A DNA stretch of 64,000 bases, from contig NZ_MTLG01000053.1 in the NCBI RefSeq assembly GCF_002192695.1, positions 264,444 through 328,443 on the forward strand. Reading direction: 5' to 3'. Shown one piece after another: positions 17,901 through 26,706 of the stretch. The translations under genes and the position numbers were made by a program. Within the stretch, counting starts at the first letter, position 1. Each line of letters starts with the position of its first letter. This stretch comes from Achromobacter xylosoxidans (GTDB lineage: Bacteria; Pseudomonadota; Gammaproteobacteria; Burkholderiales; Burkholderiaceae_B). The notes under the pieces are model-generated. The model saw only the letters and a list, made by a program, of their open reading frames with translations. It did not search any database and was not told where the DNA came from.

Positions 17901-18605
17901 CTATTTGCCCAGTGTCATGCCGCCATCGATGGTGACGACCGAGCCGGTCATGAACAGGAACGGCGGCCTGCTCAACGCGATGATCGACGCCGCGATTTCC
18001 TGGGTGGTCGCCAGGCGGTTCATCGGATGCATGGCCGCGAGCCGGGCCTCGTCCAGTTCGCCCGCATCGATCGAATGCTGGATCAGCGGCGTCTTGACGT
18101 AGCCGGGCGCCACCGCGATGACGCGGATGCCATCCCCGGCCCATTCGTTGGCCAGCGACCGGGTCAGCGTCGCCACGCCGGCCTTCGACACGGCGTAGTG
18201 GGCGCGGCCCTTCATCATGACCATGCCGGCGACCGAGGCGATGTTGACGATGACGCCGCCGCGGGCGCGTAGCGCCGGATACAGCGCATGCGCGCAATGG
18301 AAGGTGCCGTTGAGGTTCACCGCCAGGACCTGGGCCCATTCCGCAGGATCCTTTTCCGCGACCGGGGCACGGCTGCCCGCGATGCCGGCGGCGTTGATCA
18401 GCAGGTCCACGCCGTCCAGCCGCGCCGCCGCGCGGGCCACGCTGGCGTAGTCGGCAACGTCGACGGCCACGGCTCCGTCCGCGGCGGTCCGGTCCCACAC
18501 CACGACTTGCCAACCTTCGGCGCGCAGCTGGCGCGCGCATTCCTGGCCGATTCCGCTTGCGCCGCCGGTGATGACGGCGATCTTTGCTTGAGTATTCGTG
18601 CTCAT
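17901..18605 (-). CDS. Short-chain dehydrogenase/reductase (SDR)
   Basis: This 234-residue NAD(P)-dependent oxidoreductase has a classical SDR fold. The cofactor loop TGGASGIG is near residue 13, NAAG near 71, the catalytic Ser is in NIASVAG, and the YAVSK motif supplies Tyr and Lys. It also has the C-terminal GSVVTIDGG segment. The substrate cannot be read from sequence. It is the last gene of a leftward operon with the MFS transporter (30-base gap) and the FAD monooxygenase, so it probably oxidises or reduces an alcohol or ketone in that pathway. Confidence 0.9.
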   Translation of the reverse strand: MSTNTQAKIAVITGGASGIGQECARQLRAEGWQVVVWDRTAADGAVAVDVADYASVARAAARLDGVDLLINAAGIAGSRAPVAEKDPAEWAQVLAVNLNGTFHCAHALYPALRARGGVIVNIASVAGMVMMKGRAHYAVSKAGVATLTRSLANEWAGDGIRVIAVAPGYVKTPLIQHSIDAGELDEARLAAMHPMNRLATTQEIAASIIALSRPPFLFMTGSVVTIDGGMTLGK

Positions 18606-18635
18606 GTCTGACTCGCTATGTGGGTTGTGTTGATT

Positions 18636-19961
18636 TCAGGTGCCGGAGGCCGCTGCTTGCGCGGCCGGCGCCGCGCGCCGGTTGCGCACGCACAGGATCG
18701 CCAGGCCCGCGCTCGCCAGCGTCGCCAGGGCGAACACCTGGGCCGCGAGTTCCCATTCGCCGCCGCTGGCCTGCATGACCGCGCCGGTCAGGGTCGGGCC
18801 GAAGAAGCCGCCCAGCGAGCCGATGGTCGTCACCAGTGCCAGCGGGCCGGCGCTGGCGCCGATGTAGTTCTGCACGGCGGCATTGAGCGGACCGTAATAC
18901 GCGATGGTGTAGCCGGTGATGATGGACACCACGGCCAGGAATGCCGCCAGGGACACCGTCGCCGCGCCGTGCAGCATCAGGAAGCCGGCAGCGCCCACCA
19001 GGCAGACGGCCGCCAGGTGCCAGCGGATGTCGCCGGTGCGTTCGCTGCTGCGTCCGACCACATAGCTGAACACCAGCGCCACGACGTTGGGAATCATCAG
19101 CAGCGCGCCGATTTCCAGCGGCGTGATGCCGTACAGCTGCTTGAGAATCGTGGGAAGAAAGTACGCCAGGGCGAAGGTCGCGGCGTAGGCAGCCAGCAGA
19201 ATCAGCAGCAGGCCCCACAGCATGGGCTGGCGGAAGACGGCGAATCCGTGCGCCCAGGAAGCAGTGGGGCCGGCCGTGCGGGCGGGGGCCTCGTGTTCCA
19301 TGAGGGCGCGCAAGCCCTGACGCTGGCCTTCGCTGAGCCAACTGGCTTCCTGCGGCGTGCCAGGCAGGTAGCGCAGGATCAGCAGGCCCAGCAGCATGGT
19401 CGGCAGGCCTTCGATCAGGAACAGCCAGCGCCAGCCCGGCATGCCGGCGTCGATCTTCAGCAGCGCGCCCGCCAGCGGCCCGCCGAAGATCATGGCCAGC
19501 GGCAGCGCCATGATGAAGATCGAATTGATGCGGCTGCGGTAGCGGGGCGGAATCCAGGACGCGATGTAGAAATTCACGGCGGGAATGAAGCCGCCTTCCG
19601 TCACGCCCAGCAGGAAGCGCAGCGCGTAGAACGATTTTTCGCCATGCAGCGCGGCCATCAGGCAGGAGACCAGGCCCCAGGCCAGGAACATGCAGGCCAG
19701 CCAGCGCCTGACGCCAAAGCGTTGCAGCGCCAGGTTGGCGGGCACGCATACGCTGGCGTAGCCGATGAAGAACAGCCCCGCGCCGAACCCGTAGGCCGCC
19801 AGGGAAATGCCCAGGTCCGCGCCCATCTGCAGCTGCGCATAGCTGATGTTGGTGCGGTCCAGGAAGTTGAGCAGATATCCTGCGAACAGCAAGGGCAGGA
19901 CGCGGTTGCGAAAGCCGGCGACGGCCTGTTCGGCTTGCGCCAGATCTTCATTGCGGATCAT
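18636..19961 (-). CDS. MFS transporter, anion:cation symporter type
   Basis: This 441-residue protein has 12 predicted membrane helices. The helix 1-3 region (FAGYLLNFLDRTNISYAQLQM, GFGAGLFFIGYASVCVPANL) and the loop RFGVRRWLA are typical of the ACS subfamily, which takes up organic anions such as aromatic acids and tartrate. It lies between the FAD monooxygenase and SDR genes in one operon, so it probably imports their substrate. Confidence 0.9.
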   Translation of the reverse strand: MIRNEDLAQAEQAVAGFRNRVLPLLFAGYLLNFLDRTNISYAQLQMGADLGISLAAYGFGAGLFFIGYASVCVPANLALQRFGVRRWLACMFLAWGLVSCLMAALHGEKSFYALRFLLGVTEGGFIPAVNFYIASWIPPRYRSRINSIFIMALPLAMIFGGPLAGALLKIDAGMPGWRWLFLIEGLPTMLLGLLILRYLPGTPQEASWLSEGQRQGLRALMEHEAPARTAGPTASWAHGFAVFRQPMLWGLLLILLAAYAATFALAYFLPTILKQLYGITPLEIGALLMIPNVVALVFSYVVGRSSERTGDIRWHLAAVCLVGAAGFLMLHGAATVSLAAFLAVVSIITGYTIAYYGPLNAAVQNYIGASAGPLALVTTIGSLGGFFGPTLTGAVMQASGGEWELAAQVFALATLASAGLAILCVRNRRAAPAAQAAASGT

Positions 19962-20046
19962 GGTAGGTCTCCTGTCGTCCGCCTTGGTGGCGGATCTCGC
20001 TAGGCTGGGATTGCGGCGGCGCGGGGCAGCGCTGCCAGTCTCGATG

Positions 20047-21660
20047 TCAGTGGCGCCCCGTCACCCGGGCGTACAGGTCGGTATCCGGCCAGCCGGCGCC
20101 GCGCCAGGCGACGTGCTGATCGGGCCGGATCAGAGTGAGCGGGGCGGGGTAGAGGTTGGCCACGCCGCCTTCTTCCGGACGGATCAGCGTCAAGGGCACG
20201 CCCGCCGTCCGCGCCGCGGAGACGGCGGCCTCGACGTCGCGGGCGGCTGCCGCGGGCAAGGCCAGCAAGGTGAATCCCGGGCCGAAATGGTCGTACAGCG
20301 AACTGCCGTCATGCAGCCAGGCATGCGGGGCCAGGGCGCCAGGACGGGACGTAGGGACGTAGTTGATGAAGTCCCGGGCCGGTGCGGGGCTGCCGTCGGG
20401 CACGATGACGGGGGAATCCGCGTACTGATAGCCCAGCACTACGCCCAGGGTGGCGAACTCGCGCATCTTTGCCGCCCGGATGCGCGCGCCGGCTTCCTGG
20501 CGCGCCCGCTCGCCCGCCGCGCCGGCCTCTTCCAGATGATCGGCCAGCAAGTGATTGCCGAGAATCGAATGGTTGTGCTCGGCTTCGTCCAGCACCCACT
20601 GGTGCACCGGCCGGCGTTCCCGCTCATAGCTGTCGATGAGGGCGGGGCCGCCCCAGCCTTGCAGCGCGGCGGCCAGCTTCCAGCCCAGGTCCACGCTGTC
20701 GGCCACGCCCATGTTCATGCCGTAGCCGCCGAAGGGCGGGTGCAGATGGCAGGCATCGCCCACCAGGAAGACGCGCCCCTGCCGGTAGCGGTCGCCCAGA
20801 AGCTTGCTGGCGGTCCACTCGTCGCTGCTGAGCACCTCGTAAGGCAGGTCGATGCCGGTGGCGCGGGCGATCATGGCGCGCGCGTCGATGTCGCTGGCGC
20901 GCTGCTGCGGGTCCACGTGAGTGGGCATGAAGAACCAGGTGTCGCCGCTGTCCATCGGGCCGATCAGGCTGGGCGCGTCGCCGTTGATCTGCCAGTACAT
21001 GATGGCGGGGCCGTGCCGATGGGCCTGGGCCAGTCCGGGGGCGCGGAACACGATGTTGTAGTTGCGGGACAGGTCATGGCTGCCTTCCATGCGCGTGCCG
21101 ATCAGGTCCCGCACCAGGGAACGCGCGCCGTCGGCGCCCACCAGATAGTCCACGTCCAGCTCGATGTCGCGGCCTTGCGCCAGATCGCGCAAGCGGGCGC
21201 GCACGCCGCCGGCATCCTGCGCCAGGTCCAGCAGTTCGGAGCGGAACCGGATCTCCACATCGGGCAGGGTAGCAGCATGGGCGCGCAAGACTTCTTCGAC
21301 GGTGTATTGCGGTATCCACTGCGCGTGTTCCGAGTACAGCGGATTGCGGCCGGGCGCGCAGTACATGGCGTTCTCGTGCCGCGCGAGTTCGAAGCCGGCC
21401 AGGCGGGTGCAGAACACCACGTTGGAGGGGTAGTAGGCGCCCAGCGGCGATGCCGCGCGCAAGCGGTCGGCGATGCCCCAGCGGCGCAGGTGTTCGCGCG
21501 TGCGCACATTGGTCGTCTTGGCGCGCGGCGCGTATCCCACGCGGTCGTTGCGCTCGATGAGCAGGCACGGAATCTTCCTGTGCCCCAGTTCGATCGCCAG
21601 ACTCAGTCCGGCCGGTCCGGCGCCCACGATCAGCACGCGGGGCGAGGCTCGCTTTTCCAC
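20047..21660 (-). CDS. FAD-dependent monooxygenase (aromatic hydroxylase family)
   Basis: This 537-residue flavoprotein belongs to the single-component PheA/TfdB/MhpA group. It has the N-terminal dinucleotide motif VGAGPAGLSLA near residue 13, the DG motif YLVGADGARSLVRD, and the GD motif VFLVGDACHLHPPFGGYGMN with LGWKLAAAL. The C-terminal thioredoxin-like domain of the phenol-hydroxylase class is short. It would hydroxylate an aromatic or other ring substrate with NAD(P)H and O2. It is first in a leftward operon with the MFS and SDR genes and is divergent from a LysR regulator 117 bases away, the usual layout for inducer-controlled catabolism. The substrate is unknown. Confidence 0.88.
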   Translation of the reverse strand: MEKRASPRVLIVGAGPAGLSLAIELGHRKIPCLLIERNDRVGYAPRAKTTNVRTREHLRRWGIADRLRAASPLGAYYPSNVVFCTRLAGFELARHENAMYCAPGRNPLYSEHAQWIPQYTVEEVLRAHAATLPDVEIRFRSELLDLAQDAGGVRARLRDLAQGRDIELDVDYLVGADGARSLVRDLIGTRMEGSHDLSRNYNIVFRAPGLAQAHRHGPAIMYWQINGDAPSLIGPMDSGDTWFFMPTHVDPQQRASDIDARAMIARATGIDLPYEVLSSDEWTASKLLGDRYRQGRVFLVGDACHLHPPFGGYGMNMGVADSVDLGWKLAAALQGWGGPALIDSYERERRPVHQWVLDEAEHNHSILGNHLLADHLEEAGAAGERARQEAGARIRAAKMREFATLGVVLGYQYADSPVIVPDGSPAPARDFINYVPTSRPGALAPHAWLHDGSSLYDHFGPGFTLLALPAAAARDVEAAVSAARTAGVPLTLIRPEEGGVANLYPAPLTLIRPDQHVAWRGAGWPDTDLYARVTGRH

Positions 21661-21758
21661 CTTCGGTCTCCTCGGTTGCCTGCTTACGCTGCAGGCTTTG
21701 GACGCATCCTAGGCCTATGCCGCCGATGCTGAAAGATGGCAGAATCAGCTTACCGATA

Positions 21759-21770
21759 TCAAATTTGATT
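21759..21770. promoter_or_regulatory. Candidate LysR operator palindrome
   Basis: ATCAAATTTGAT is a perfect 12-base palindrome in the 117-base gap between the monooxygenase and lysR genes, ending 7 bases before the lysR ATG. It is AT-rich in a GC-rich region and could be an autorepression site for the regulator. It does not fit a strict T-N11-A LysR box, so the assignment is tentative. Confidence 0.4.
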
Positions 21771-21777
21771 CACTTCC

Positions 21778-22674
21778 ATGAAGCTGAATACCTTGCGGGA
21801 TTTCCTGGCCGTGGCCGAACGCGGCGGCGTCAGGGCTGCGGCCCGCCATCTGGACGCGCCGCAGCCGGCCATCTCCCGCAGCATCCGCGAACTCGAGAAA
21901 GAACTGGGGTGCGTCCTGTTCGAACGGCATGCCAAGGGCGTGCGCCTGACCCCCATGGGCGCCGTATTCCTCAGGCGGGCCAACGCCATACGCCATGAGA
22001 TGCAGCGCGCGCGCGACGAGATCGGCCAATTGAATGGCGAGTCCCGCGGACGCGTCACGCTGTGCATGTCGACCGCGCCGCATCTGGGCTTGTTCGCCGA
22101 AGTGCTGCGCGAGTTCCGGGCGCGCTACCCGGATACCCATCTGGAGATCATCGACGGGGTCTACCCGCTGGTCGAAGCGTCCCTGCTGGACGGCACCGTG
22201 GACTTTTATATCGGGCCGGTGCCCGCGCGCACGCCAGGCGAACTACAGGTGGAAAAGCTATTCGACAACACGCGCGTGATCATCGGCCGCAAGGGCCATC
22301 CGCTGGCGCGCGCCCGCTCCCTGCGCGACCTGGCGGGGGCGCAATGGATCACCACCTCCATCACGCACAAGGCCGAAGAGGAGCTGGGCCCGCTGTTCGA
22401 CAAGCATGGCCTGCCGCCGCCGCACCTGGCCCTGAAGGCCCAGTCCGCGCTGACCTTCATCACGGCCCTGACCCATTCCGACCTGTTGATGATGCTGCCG
22501 GTGCAATGGCTGCGGTATCCGCTGCTGCAAGGCGTGTTCCAGGAAATCCGCGTCAAGGAACCGCTGCCCGCGCCGCCGGTATGTATCGTGCAGCGCGCCG
22601 GCCTGCCGCTGACGCCGGCGGCCGAGTACTACTGCACGCTGGCGCGGCGGGCAAGCGCGCGGGCCCAGGCTTAG
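21778..22674 (+). CDS. LysR family transcriptional regulator
   Basis: This 298-residue regulator has an N-terminal winged helix-turn-helix (MKLNTLRDFLAVAERGGVRAAARHLDAPQPAISRS is split across residues 1-35; its core is GGVRAAARHLDAPQPAIS) and a C-terminal periplasmic-binding-like effector domain (about residues 90-295). It is divergent from the monooxygenase operon and probably controls it. Its stop overlaps the stop of the convergent enoyl-CoA hydratase gene by 4 bases. Confidence 0.92.
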   Translation: MKLNTLRDFLAVAERGGVRAAARHLDAPQPAISRSIRELEKELGCVLFERHAKGVRLTPMGAVFLRRANAIRHEMQRARDEIGQLNGESRGRVTLCMSTAPHLGLFAEVLREFRARYPDTHLEIIDGVYPLVEASLLDGTVDFYIGPVPARTPGELQVEKLFDNTRVIIGRKGHPLARARSLRDLAGAQWITTSITHKAEEELGPLFDKHGLPPPHLALKAQSALTFITALTHSDLLMMLPVQWLRYPLLQGVFQEIRVKEPLPAPPVCIVQRAGLPLTPAAEYYCTLARRASARAQA

Positions 22675-23495
22675 AGGCCGGCTGCCGGCCACTGGAAGCG
22701 TTGCGCCACCTTGTCAAGAAAGCGGCCGGCCGCCTCGCGGTGATAGTCGGTGGAGCGCGCCACGCCCTGGCCGGCGGCTTCCAGGTCCAGCATCGCGTTC
22801 AGGTCGCTGTTGAGCGAGGCGTTGAAGCCGCGCTTGGTGATCGCCAGCGCCGCCATGGGCAGTTCGGCCATGGACAGCGCGATCTGCCGCGCGCGCTCGT
22901 GGATCGCCTCTTGCGGCTGGATCTCGAACACGATGCCCATGTCGCGGGCTTCCTGCGCCTGGAATTCGCGGGTGGAGAAGGCCAGTTCCTTGGCGCGTTG
23001 CAGGCCCACCATGCGCGGCAGGGTGTACATGGTGGCGCAATCGGGGATGGCCCCCAGCCGCAGGAAGGACAGGCAGAAGCGCGCCCGCGGCGACGCCAGG
23101 ATCAGGTCGGCGGTCAGGGCCAGGCCCAGCCCGGCGCCATAGGCTGGGCCATCGACCGCCGCGATCACCGGCCGGTCCAGCGTGATCAGGCCTTCTATCG
23201 TCAGCAGCAGGCTGGCCATGCGCTCGCGCGCTTCCTCGGCGGAGCCGCCGGAGCCCATGGTGGAGATGTCGCCGCCCGAGCAGAAGGCGCCGCCGGCGCC
23301 TGCCAGGATCACGACGCGCACGCCGCGGTCGCGTCGGATCTCGCCCACCAGATGGGCCAGTTCTTCGCGCATGGCCATGTCCAGCGCATTGCGCTGGGCG
23401 GGGCGGTTCAGCGTGATGGTGGCGACGCCGCCCTCCACGGCATAGAGCAGGGTCTTGAACTCGCTAGAGATGACTTGCATCGGATCGGTCTCCAT
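22671..23495 (-). CDS. Enoyl-CoA hydratase/isomerase family protein
   Basis: This 274-residue crotonase-fold protein has the oxyanion-hole segments ILAGAGGAFCSGGD and GPAYGAGLGLALTADL. The position of the usual first catalytic Glu is not acidic (FCLSFLRLGAIPD), but the following PD aspartate resembles PaaG-type isomerases. Isomerase activity is therefore at least as likely as hydration. A second in-frame ATG (23480) is possible, but AAAGG lies before ATG 23495. It is the last gene of the leftward CoA operon, 63 bases after the racemase gene. Confidence 0.87.
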   Translation of the reverse strand: METDPMQVISSEFKTLLYAVEGGVATITLNRPAQRNALDMAMREELAHLVGEIRRDRGVRVVILAGAGGAFCSGGDISTMGSGGSAEEARERMASLLLTIEGLITLDRPVIAAVDGPAYGAGLGLALTADLILASPRARFCLSFLRLGAIPDCATMYTLPRMVGLQRAKELAFSTREFQAQEARDMGIVFEIQPQEAIHERARQIALSMAELPMAALAITKRGFNASLNSDLNAMLDLEAAGQGVARSTDYHREAAGRFLDKVAQRFQWPAAGL

Positions 23496-23557
23496 GTCTG
23501 CCTTTCAGGATGGCCGGCCCGCGCCATGCGGACCGGGCCGCTAGCTGCCGCGAACGC

Positions 23558-24688
23558 TCAGGCGATGGCGCCGCGCTCGCGCAGGGCCTGGATCTCGGCT
23601 TGCGCCAGGCCCAGTTCCGCCAGCAATTCTTCCGTGTGCGCGCCGGGCGCGGGCACTGCGCGGGCCTGTCCCGGCGTGCGCGAAAGCCGCGGCGCGGGGG
23701 CGGGATGCACGATGCCGCCGGTCTCCATGAAGCTGCCGCGCGCCACATGGTGGGGGTGTCGCGGCGCTTCCTCGAAGTCCAGCACCGGCGCGAAGCAGGC
23801 GTCCGTGCCTTCGAGCAGCGCGCACCATTGCTCGCGGGTCCGGCCGGCGATGATGCCCGCCAGCTTGGCGCGCAGCTGCGGCCATTGCGCGCGCTCCCAT
23901 TGCTGCTGGAAGTCCGGGTCGTCGATGCCGCAGCGCTCCAGCAGCAGGCGGTAGAACTGCGGCTCGATCGCGCCGATGGAGACGTACTTGCCGTCCGCGC
24001 AGGCATAGCAGCCGTAGAAATGGGCGCCACCGTCCAGCATGTTGGATTGGCGCTGGTTGACCCAGCCGCCATCCTGCAGCTTGCCGTGATAAGCGCTGGC
24101 CAGCAGGGACGCGCCGTCGCAGATCGCCGCGTCCACCACCTGGCCCTGGCCCGTGCGGCCGGCCTCGAGCAGGCCGCAAAGCACGCCGAAGGCCAGCATC
24201 ATGGCGCCGCCGCCCATGTCGCCGACCAGATGCAGCGGCGGCGCTGGCGGCAGTTCGGCATGCCCCATGGCGTGCAGCGCGCCGGTGATGGCGATGTAGT
24301 TCAGGTCATGGCCGGCCGCCTGCGCCAGCGGGCCGTCCTGGCCCCAGCCGGTCATGCGCCCGTACACCAGGCGTGGATTGCGCGCCAGGCACTCGTCCGG
24401 CCCCAGGCCCAGCCTTTCCATCACGCCCGGGCGGAAGCCTTCCAGCAAGGCATCCGCCCGGTCCAGCAGCCGCAGCACGATGTCGGTGGCGCCGGGCTGC
24501 TTGAGGTCCAGCGCGATCGTGCGGCGGCCGCGGTCGATGATGGTGCCGCCGCCGCCCAGGAATCCGGGCGTCAGCCGGTCGATGCGGATCACGTCCGCGC
24601 CCATGTCCGCCAACATCATGGCGCAGAAGGGGCCGGGCCCGATGCCGGCCATTTCCACCACCGTCAATCCGTTCAGGGGACCAGCCAT
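23558..24688 (-). CDS. Alpha-methylacyl-CoA racemase (CaiB/BaiF family III)
   Basis: This 376-residue enzyme would invert the alpha-carbon of 2-methyl-branched acyl-CoAs, needed before an S-specific acyl-CoA dehydrogenase can act. The start [15 protein letters not shown] and [17 protein letters not shown] match AMACR. All three catalytic residues of mycobacterial MCR (His126, Asp156, Glu241) have counterparts: His127 in GHDLNY, Asp157 in GDMGGG and Glu242 in AIEPQFY. GTG 24700 is an alternative start, but GGAG is better placed for ATG 24688. Generic CoA-transferases use a different Asp context, which makes racemase the better call. It lies 31 bases downstream of the IclR gene in the leftward operon. 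Confidence 0.85.
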   Translation of the reverse strand: MAGPLNGLTVVEMAGIGPGPFCAMMLADMGADVIRIDRLTPGFLGGGGTIIDRGRRTIALDLKQPGATDIVLRLLDRADALLEGFRPGVMERLGLGPDECLARNPRLVYGRMTGWGQDGPLAQAAGHDLNYIAITGALHAMGHAELPPAPPLHLVGDMGGGAMMLAFGVLCGLLEAGRTGQGQVVDAAICDGASLLASAYHGKLQDGGWVNQRQSNMLDGGAHFYGCYACADGKYVSIGAIEPQFYRLLLERCGIDDPDFQQQWERAQWPQLRAKLAGIIAGRTREQWCALLEGTDACFAPVLDFEEAPRHPHHVARGSFMETGGIVHPAPAPRLSRTPGQARAVPAPGAHTEELLAELGLAQAEIQALRERGAIA

Positions 24689-24719
24689 GTCTATCGTCAC
24701 TCCATGATGTGTCGGGTTC

Positions 24720-25457
24720 TCAGGATTCGAAGAATTCGGCGCGCGCGTCCAGGATGATCTGGATGTACTTCTCCATATTGGCGTCCATGCGATGGGTCGG
24801 GCCGACGATGGACAGAGCCGTCAGCTGGCCTCCCACGCGCCCCGCGATGCCGACCGCCGACACGCCTTCATTGCCTTCGTCGCGGCTGTTGAAATAGTGC
24901 TTGGCCGACTGCGATTCGATCTGGGCGCGCAAGGTGGCGGGGTCGGTGATGCTGCTGGCCGTGACGTGCTCGTACGGCAGCGAGTCGATCAGCGCATTGC
25001 GCTCCGCCGCGTCCATCTCGCCCAGCAGCGCCTTGCCCAGCGCCGCGACCTGCAGGTCGAAGGTGGTGCCGGGCTGCACCACGTAGCGCAGGGCGCGCGG
25101 GCTTTCCTGGCTGGCGTAGATCTTCACCTTGTTGCCGTCCAGCAGGCCGCACATCGACGATTCGCCGGACTGGCGCGTCAGGATTTCCAGCGCTTCGGAC
25201 GCGAAGGACTGCAGCGGGTCGGCCGCCGAGATGCCCTGGGCCACGTCGAGCAGCCTGCCCGTCGGATGGAAGTAGCGCGACTTGGGCGTGCGCAGCAGAT
25301 AGCCTGCCTGACGCAGCGTGTAGAGCAGGTCCGAGCAGCTGCTGTCGGCCAGATCGAGGAAGCGCGCCATTTCCGAATTCGTCAGGGGACGGCGTTCCCG
25401 CGCATAGACTTCGAAGACTTGCAGCACGCGCTGTGCGGTAGGGAGGATTTGCGGCAT
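24720..25457 (-). CDS. IclR family transcriptional regulator of CoA cluster
   Basis: This 245-residue regulator has an N-terminal winged helix ([36 protein letters not shown]) and the C-terminal IclR effector domain ([39 protein letters not shown]). It lies inside the leftward operon between the acyl-CoA dehydrogenase (49 bases) and racemase genes, not at the divergent promoter. It would therefore be made in proportion to the operon it may control, a feedback arrangement. It is the best candidate for binding the inverted repeat at 30187-30278. No clear ribosome-binding site is seen. Confidence 0.9.
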   Translation of the reverse strand: MPQILPTAQRVLQVFEVYARERRPLTNSEMARFLDLADSSCSDLLYTLRQAGYLLRTPKSRYFHPTGRLLDVAQGISAADPLQSFASEALEILTRQSGESSMCGLLDGNKVKIYASQESPRALRYVVQPGTTFDLQVAALGKALLGEMDAAERNALIDSLPYEHVTASSITDPATLRAQIESQSAKHYFNSRDEGNEGVSAVGIAGRVGGQLTALSIVGPTHRMDANMEKYIQIILDARAEFFES

Positions 25458-25506
25458 AGGATGTCGGAGTGGATAGGGGAGCCGGCCTGGGCGTTGGCGT
25501 AGTCGG

Positions 25507-26661
25507 TCATTTCAACGCGGAAATGCCTAGTACGCTCTGCGCCATGAGTAGGGCCTGGATCTGGTTGGTGCCTTCGGCAATGCTCAGGTGGCGGGCGTCG
25601 CGGTAATGACGCTCGACCGGGAACAGCGTGGTGTAGCCCGCGCCGCCATGCACCTGCATGGACAGTTCCGCCACGCGCAGCACGGCGTCGGTGGCATGGC
25701 GCTTGGCCATCGAACATAGCATCTGGCTGTCGGCGGCGTTGCGGTCCAGCGCGTCGGCGGCGCGCCAGCACAGCAGGCGCGAGGTTTCGACCAGCGTCAT
25801 CATGTCGGCGATCATATGCTGCACCAGCTGGAAGCCGCCTATGGGGCGGCCGAACTGGACCCGGTCGCCGGCGTATTTTACCGCCGCCTCATAGGCGGCC
25901 TCGGCGATGCCCAGCGCGGAAAACGCCACCACGCAGCGGCCGATGTTGAGGTACTTCTTGGCCAGCGCGAAGCCCTTGCCCTCCGTGCCGATCAGGTTGG
26001 CCGCGGGGATCTCCACGTCTTCGAACAGCAGCTCGCCCAGCGGGCAGCTCAGCATGCCCATCTTGCCGATGGGGCTGGACGAGAAGCCCGGCATGGCGCG
26101 CTCGAACAGCAGGCAGGATACGCCGCGTTCGCCGTTCTGCCGCTGGGTCTGCACGAACACCACGCCCAGCTCGCATACCGTGCCCAGGCTGATGTAGAGC
26201 TTGCGGCCATTGACCCGCCAGCCGGTCGCCGTTTCCACCGCGCGGGTTTCCACGTTGGCCGCGTCCGAACCGATATTGGGTTCGCTGAGCGCGAAGCTGG
26301 CGATCGCGTCGCCCGACAGGACGCGCGGCAGGTACCTTTCCTTGAGGTAGGGCGAGCCGCCGTCGCTCAAGACCGAGGCCGCGAGATTGCTGGTGCTGAC
26401 GATGCTGCGCAGCGACGGCCAGACGCGCGCCAGCTCGGCTATCAGCATGCCGTAGGTTGTCATCGGCAGGCCGTAGCCGCCGTCCTTTTCCTGCAGCATT
26501 CCGCCCAGGAGGCCGAAGTCGCGCATGGCGCGGACCATGTCTTGCGGCACCACGCGGGCCTCGGCTTCGTAGCGGTTGACGATGGGCGCGACTTCGGCCG
26601 TCAGGTAGCGGCGCAGCGAATCGCGCAATTCGATCTGGGTGGAGTCCAGTGAGAAGTCCAT
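25507..26661 (-). CDS. Acyl-CoA dehydrogenase
   Basis: This 384-residue FAD enzyme introduces the alpha-beta double bond into an acyl-CoA and passes electrons to ETF. The FAD/substrate segment is FALSEPNIGSDAANVET. The helical C-terminal domain ends in SIAEGTNQIQ, where the Glu before GT is the usual catalytic base of short-chain and glutaryl-CoA-type enzymes. It starts 45 bases after the NDP-forming ligase gene. It differs from the second dehydrogenase in the cluster (34851-35990), which has GG in place of EG, so the two probably act on different substrates or steps. Confidence 0.92.
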   Translation of the reverse strand: MDFSLDSTQIELRDSLRRYLTAEVAPIVNRYEAEARVVPQDMVRAMRDFGLLGGMLQEKDGGYGLPMTTYGMLIAELARVWPSLRSIVSTSNLAASVLSDGGSPYLKERYLPRVLSGDAIASFALSEPNIGSDAANVETRAVETATGWRVNGRKLYISLGTVCELGVVFVQTQRQNGERGVSCLLFERAMPGFSSSPIGKMGMLSCPLGELLFEDVEIPAANLIGTEGKGFALAKKYLNIGRCVVAFSALGIAEAAYEAAVKYAGDRVQFGRPIGGFQLVQHMIADMMTLVETSRLLCWRAADALDRNAADSQMLCSMAKRHATDAVLRVAELSMQVHGGAGYTTLFPVERHYRDARHLSIAEGTNQIQALLMAQSVLGISALK

Positions 26662-26706
26662 GCGAGTCCTAGGCGGATAGAGTCGGAAAGAGCAGTCCGG
26701 CGGCGC

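Noticed and set aside
23558..24688. Formyl-CoA or carnitine CoA-transferase
   Set aside because: The racemase residues His127, Asp157 and Glu242 and their contexts match AMACR better than transferases.
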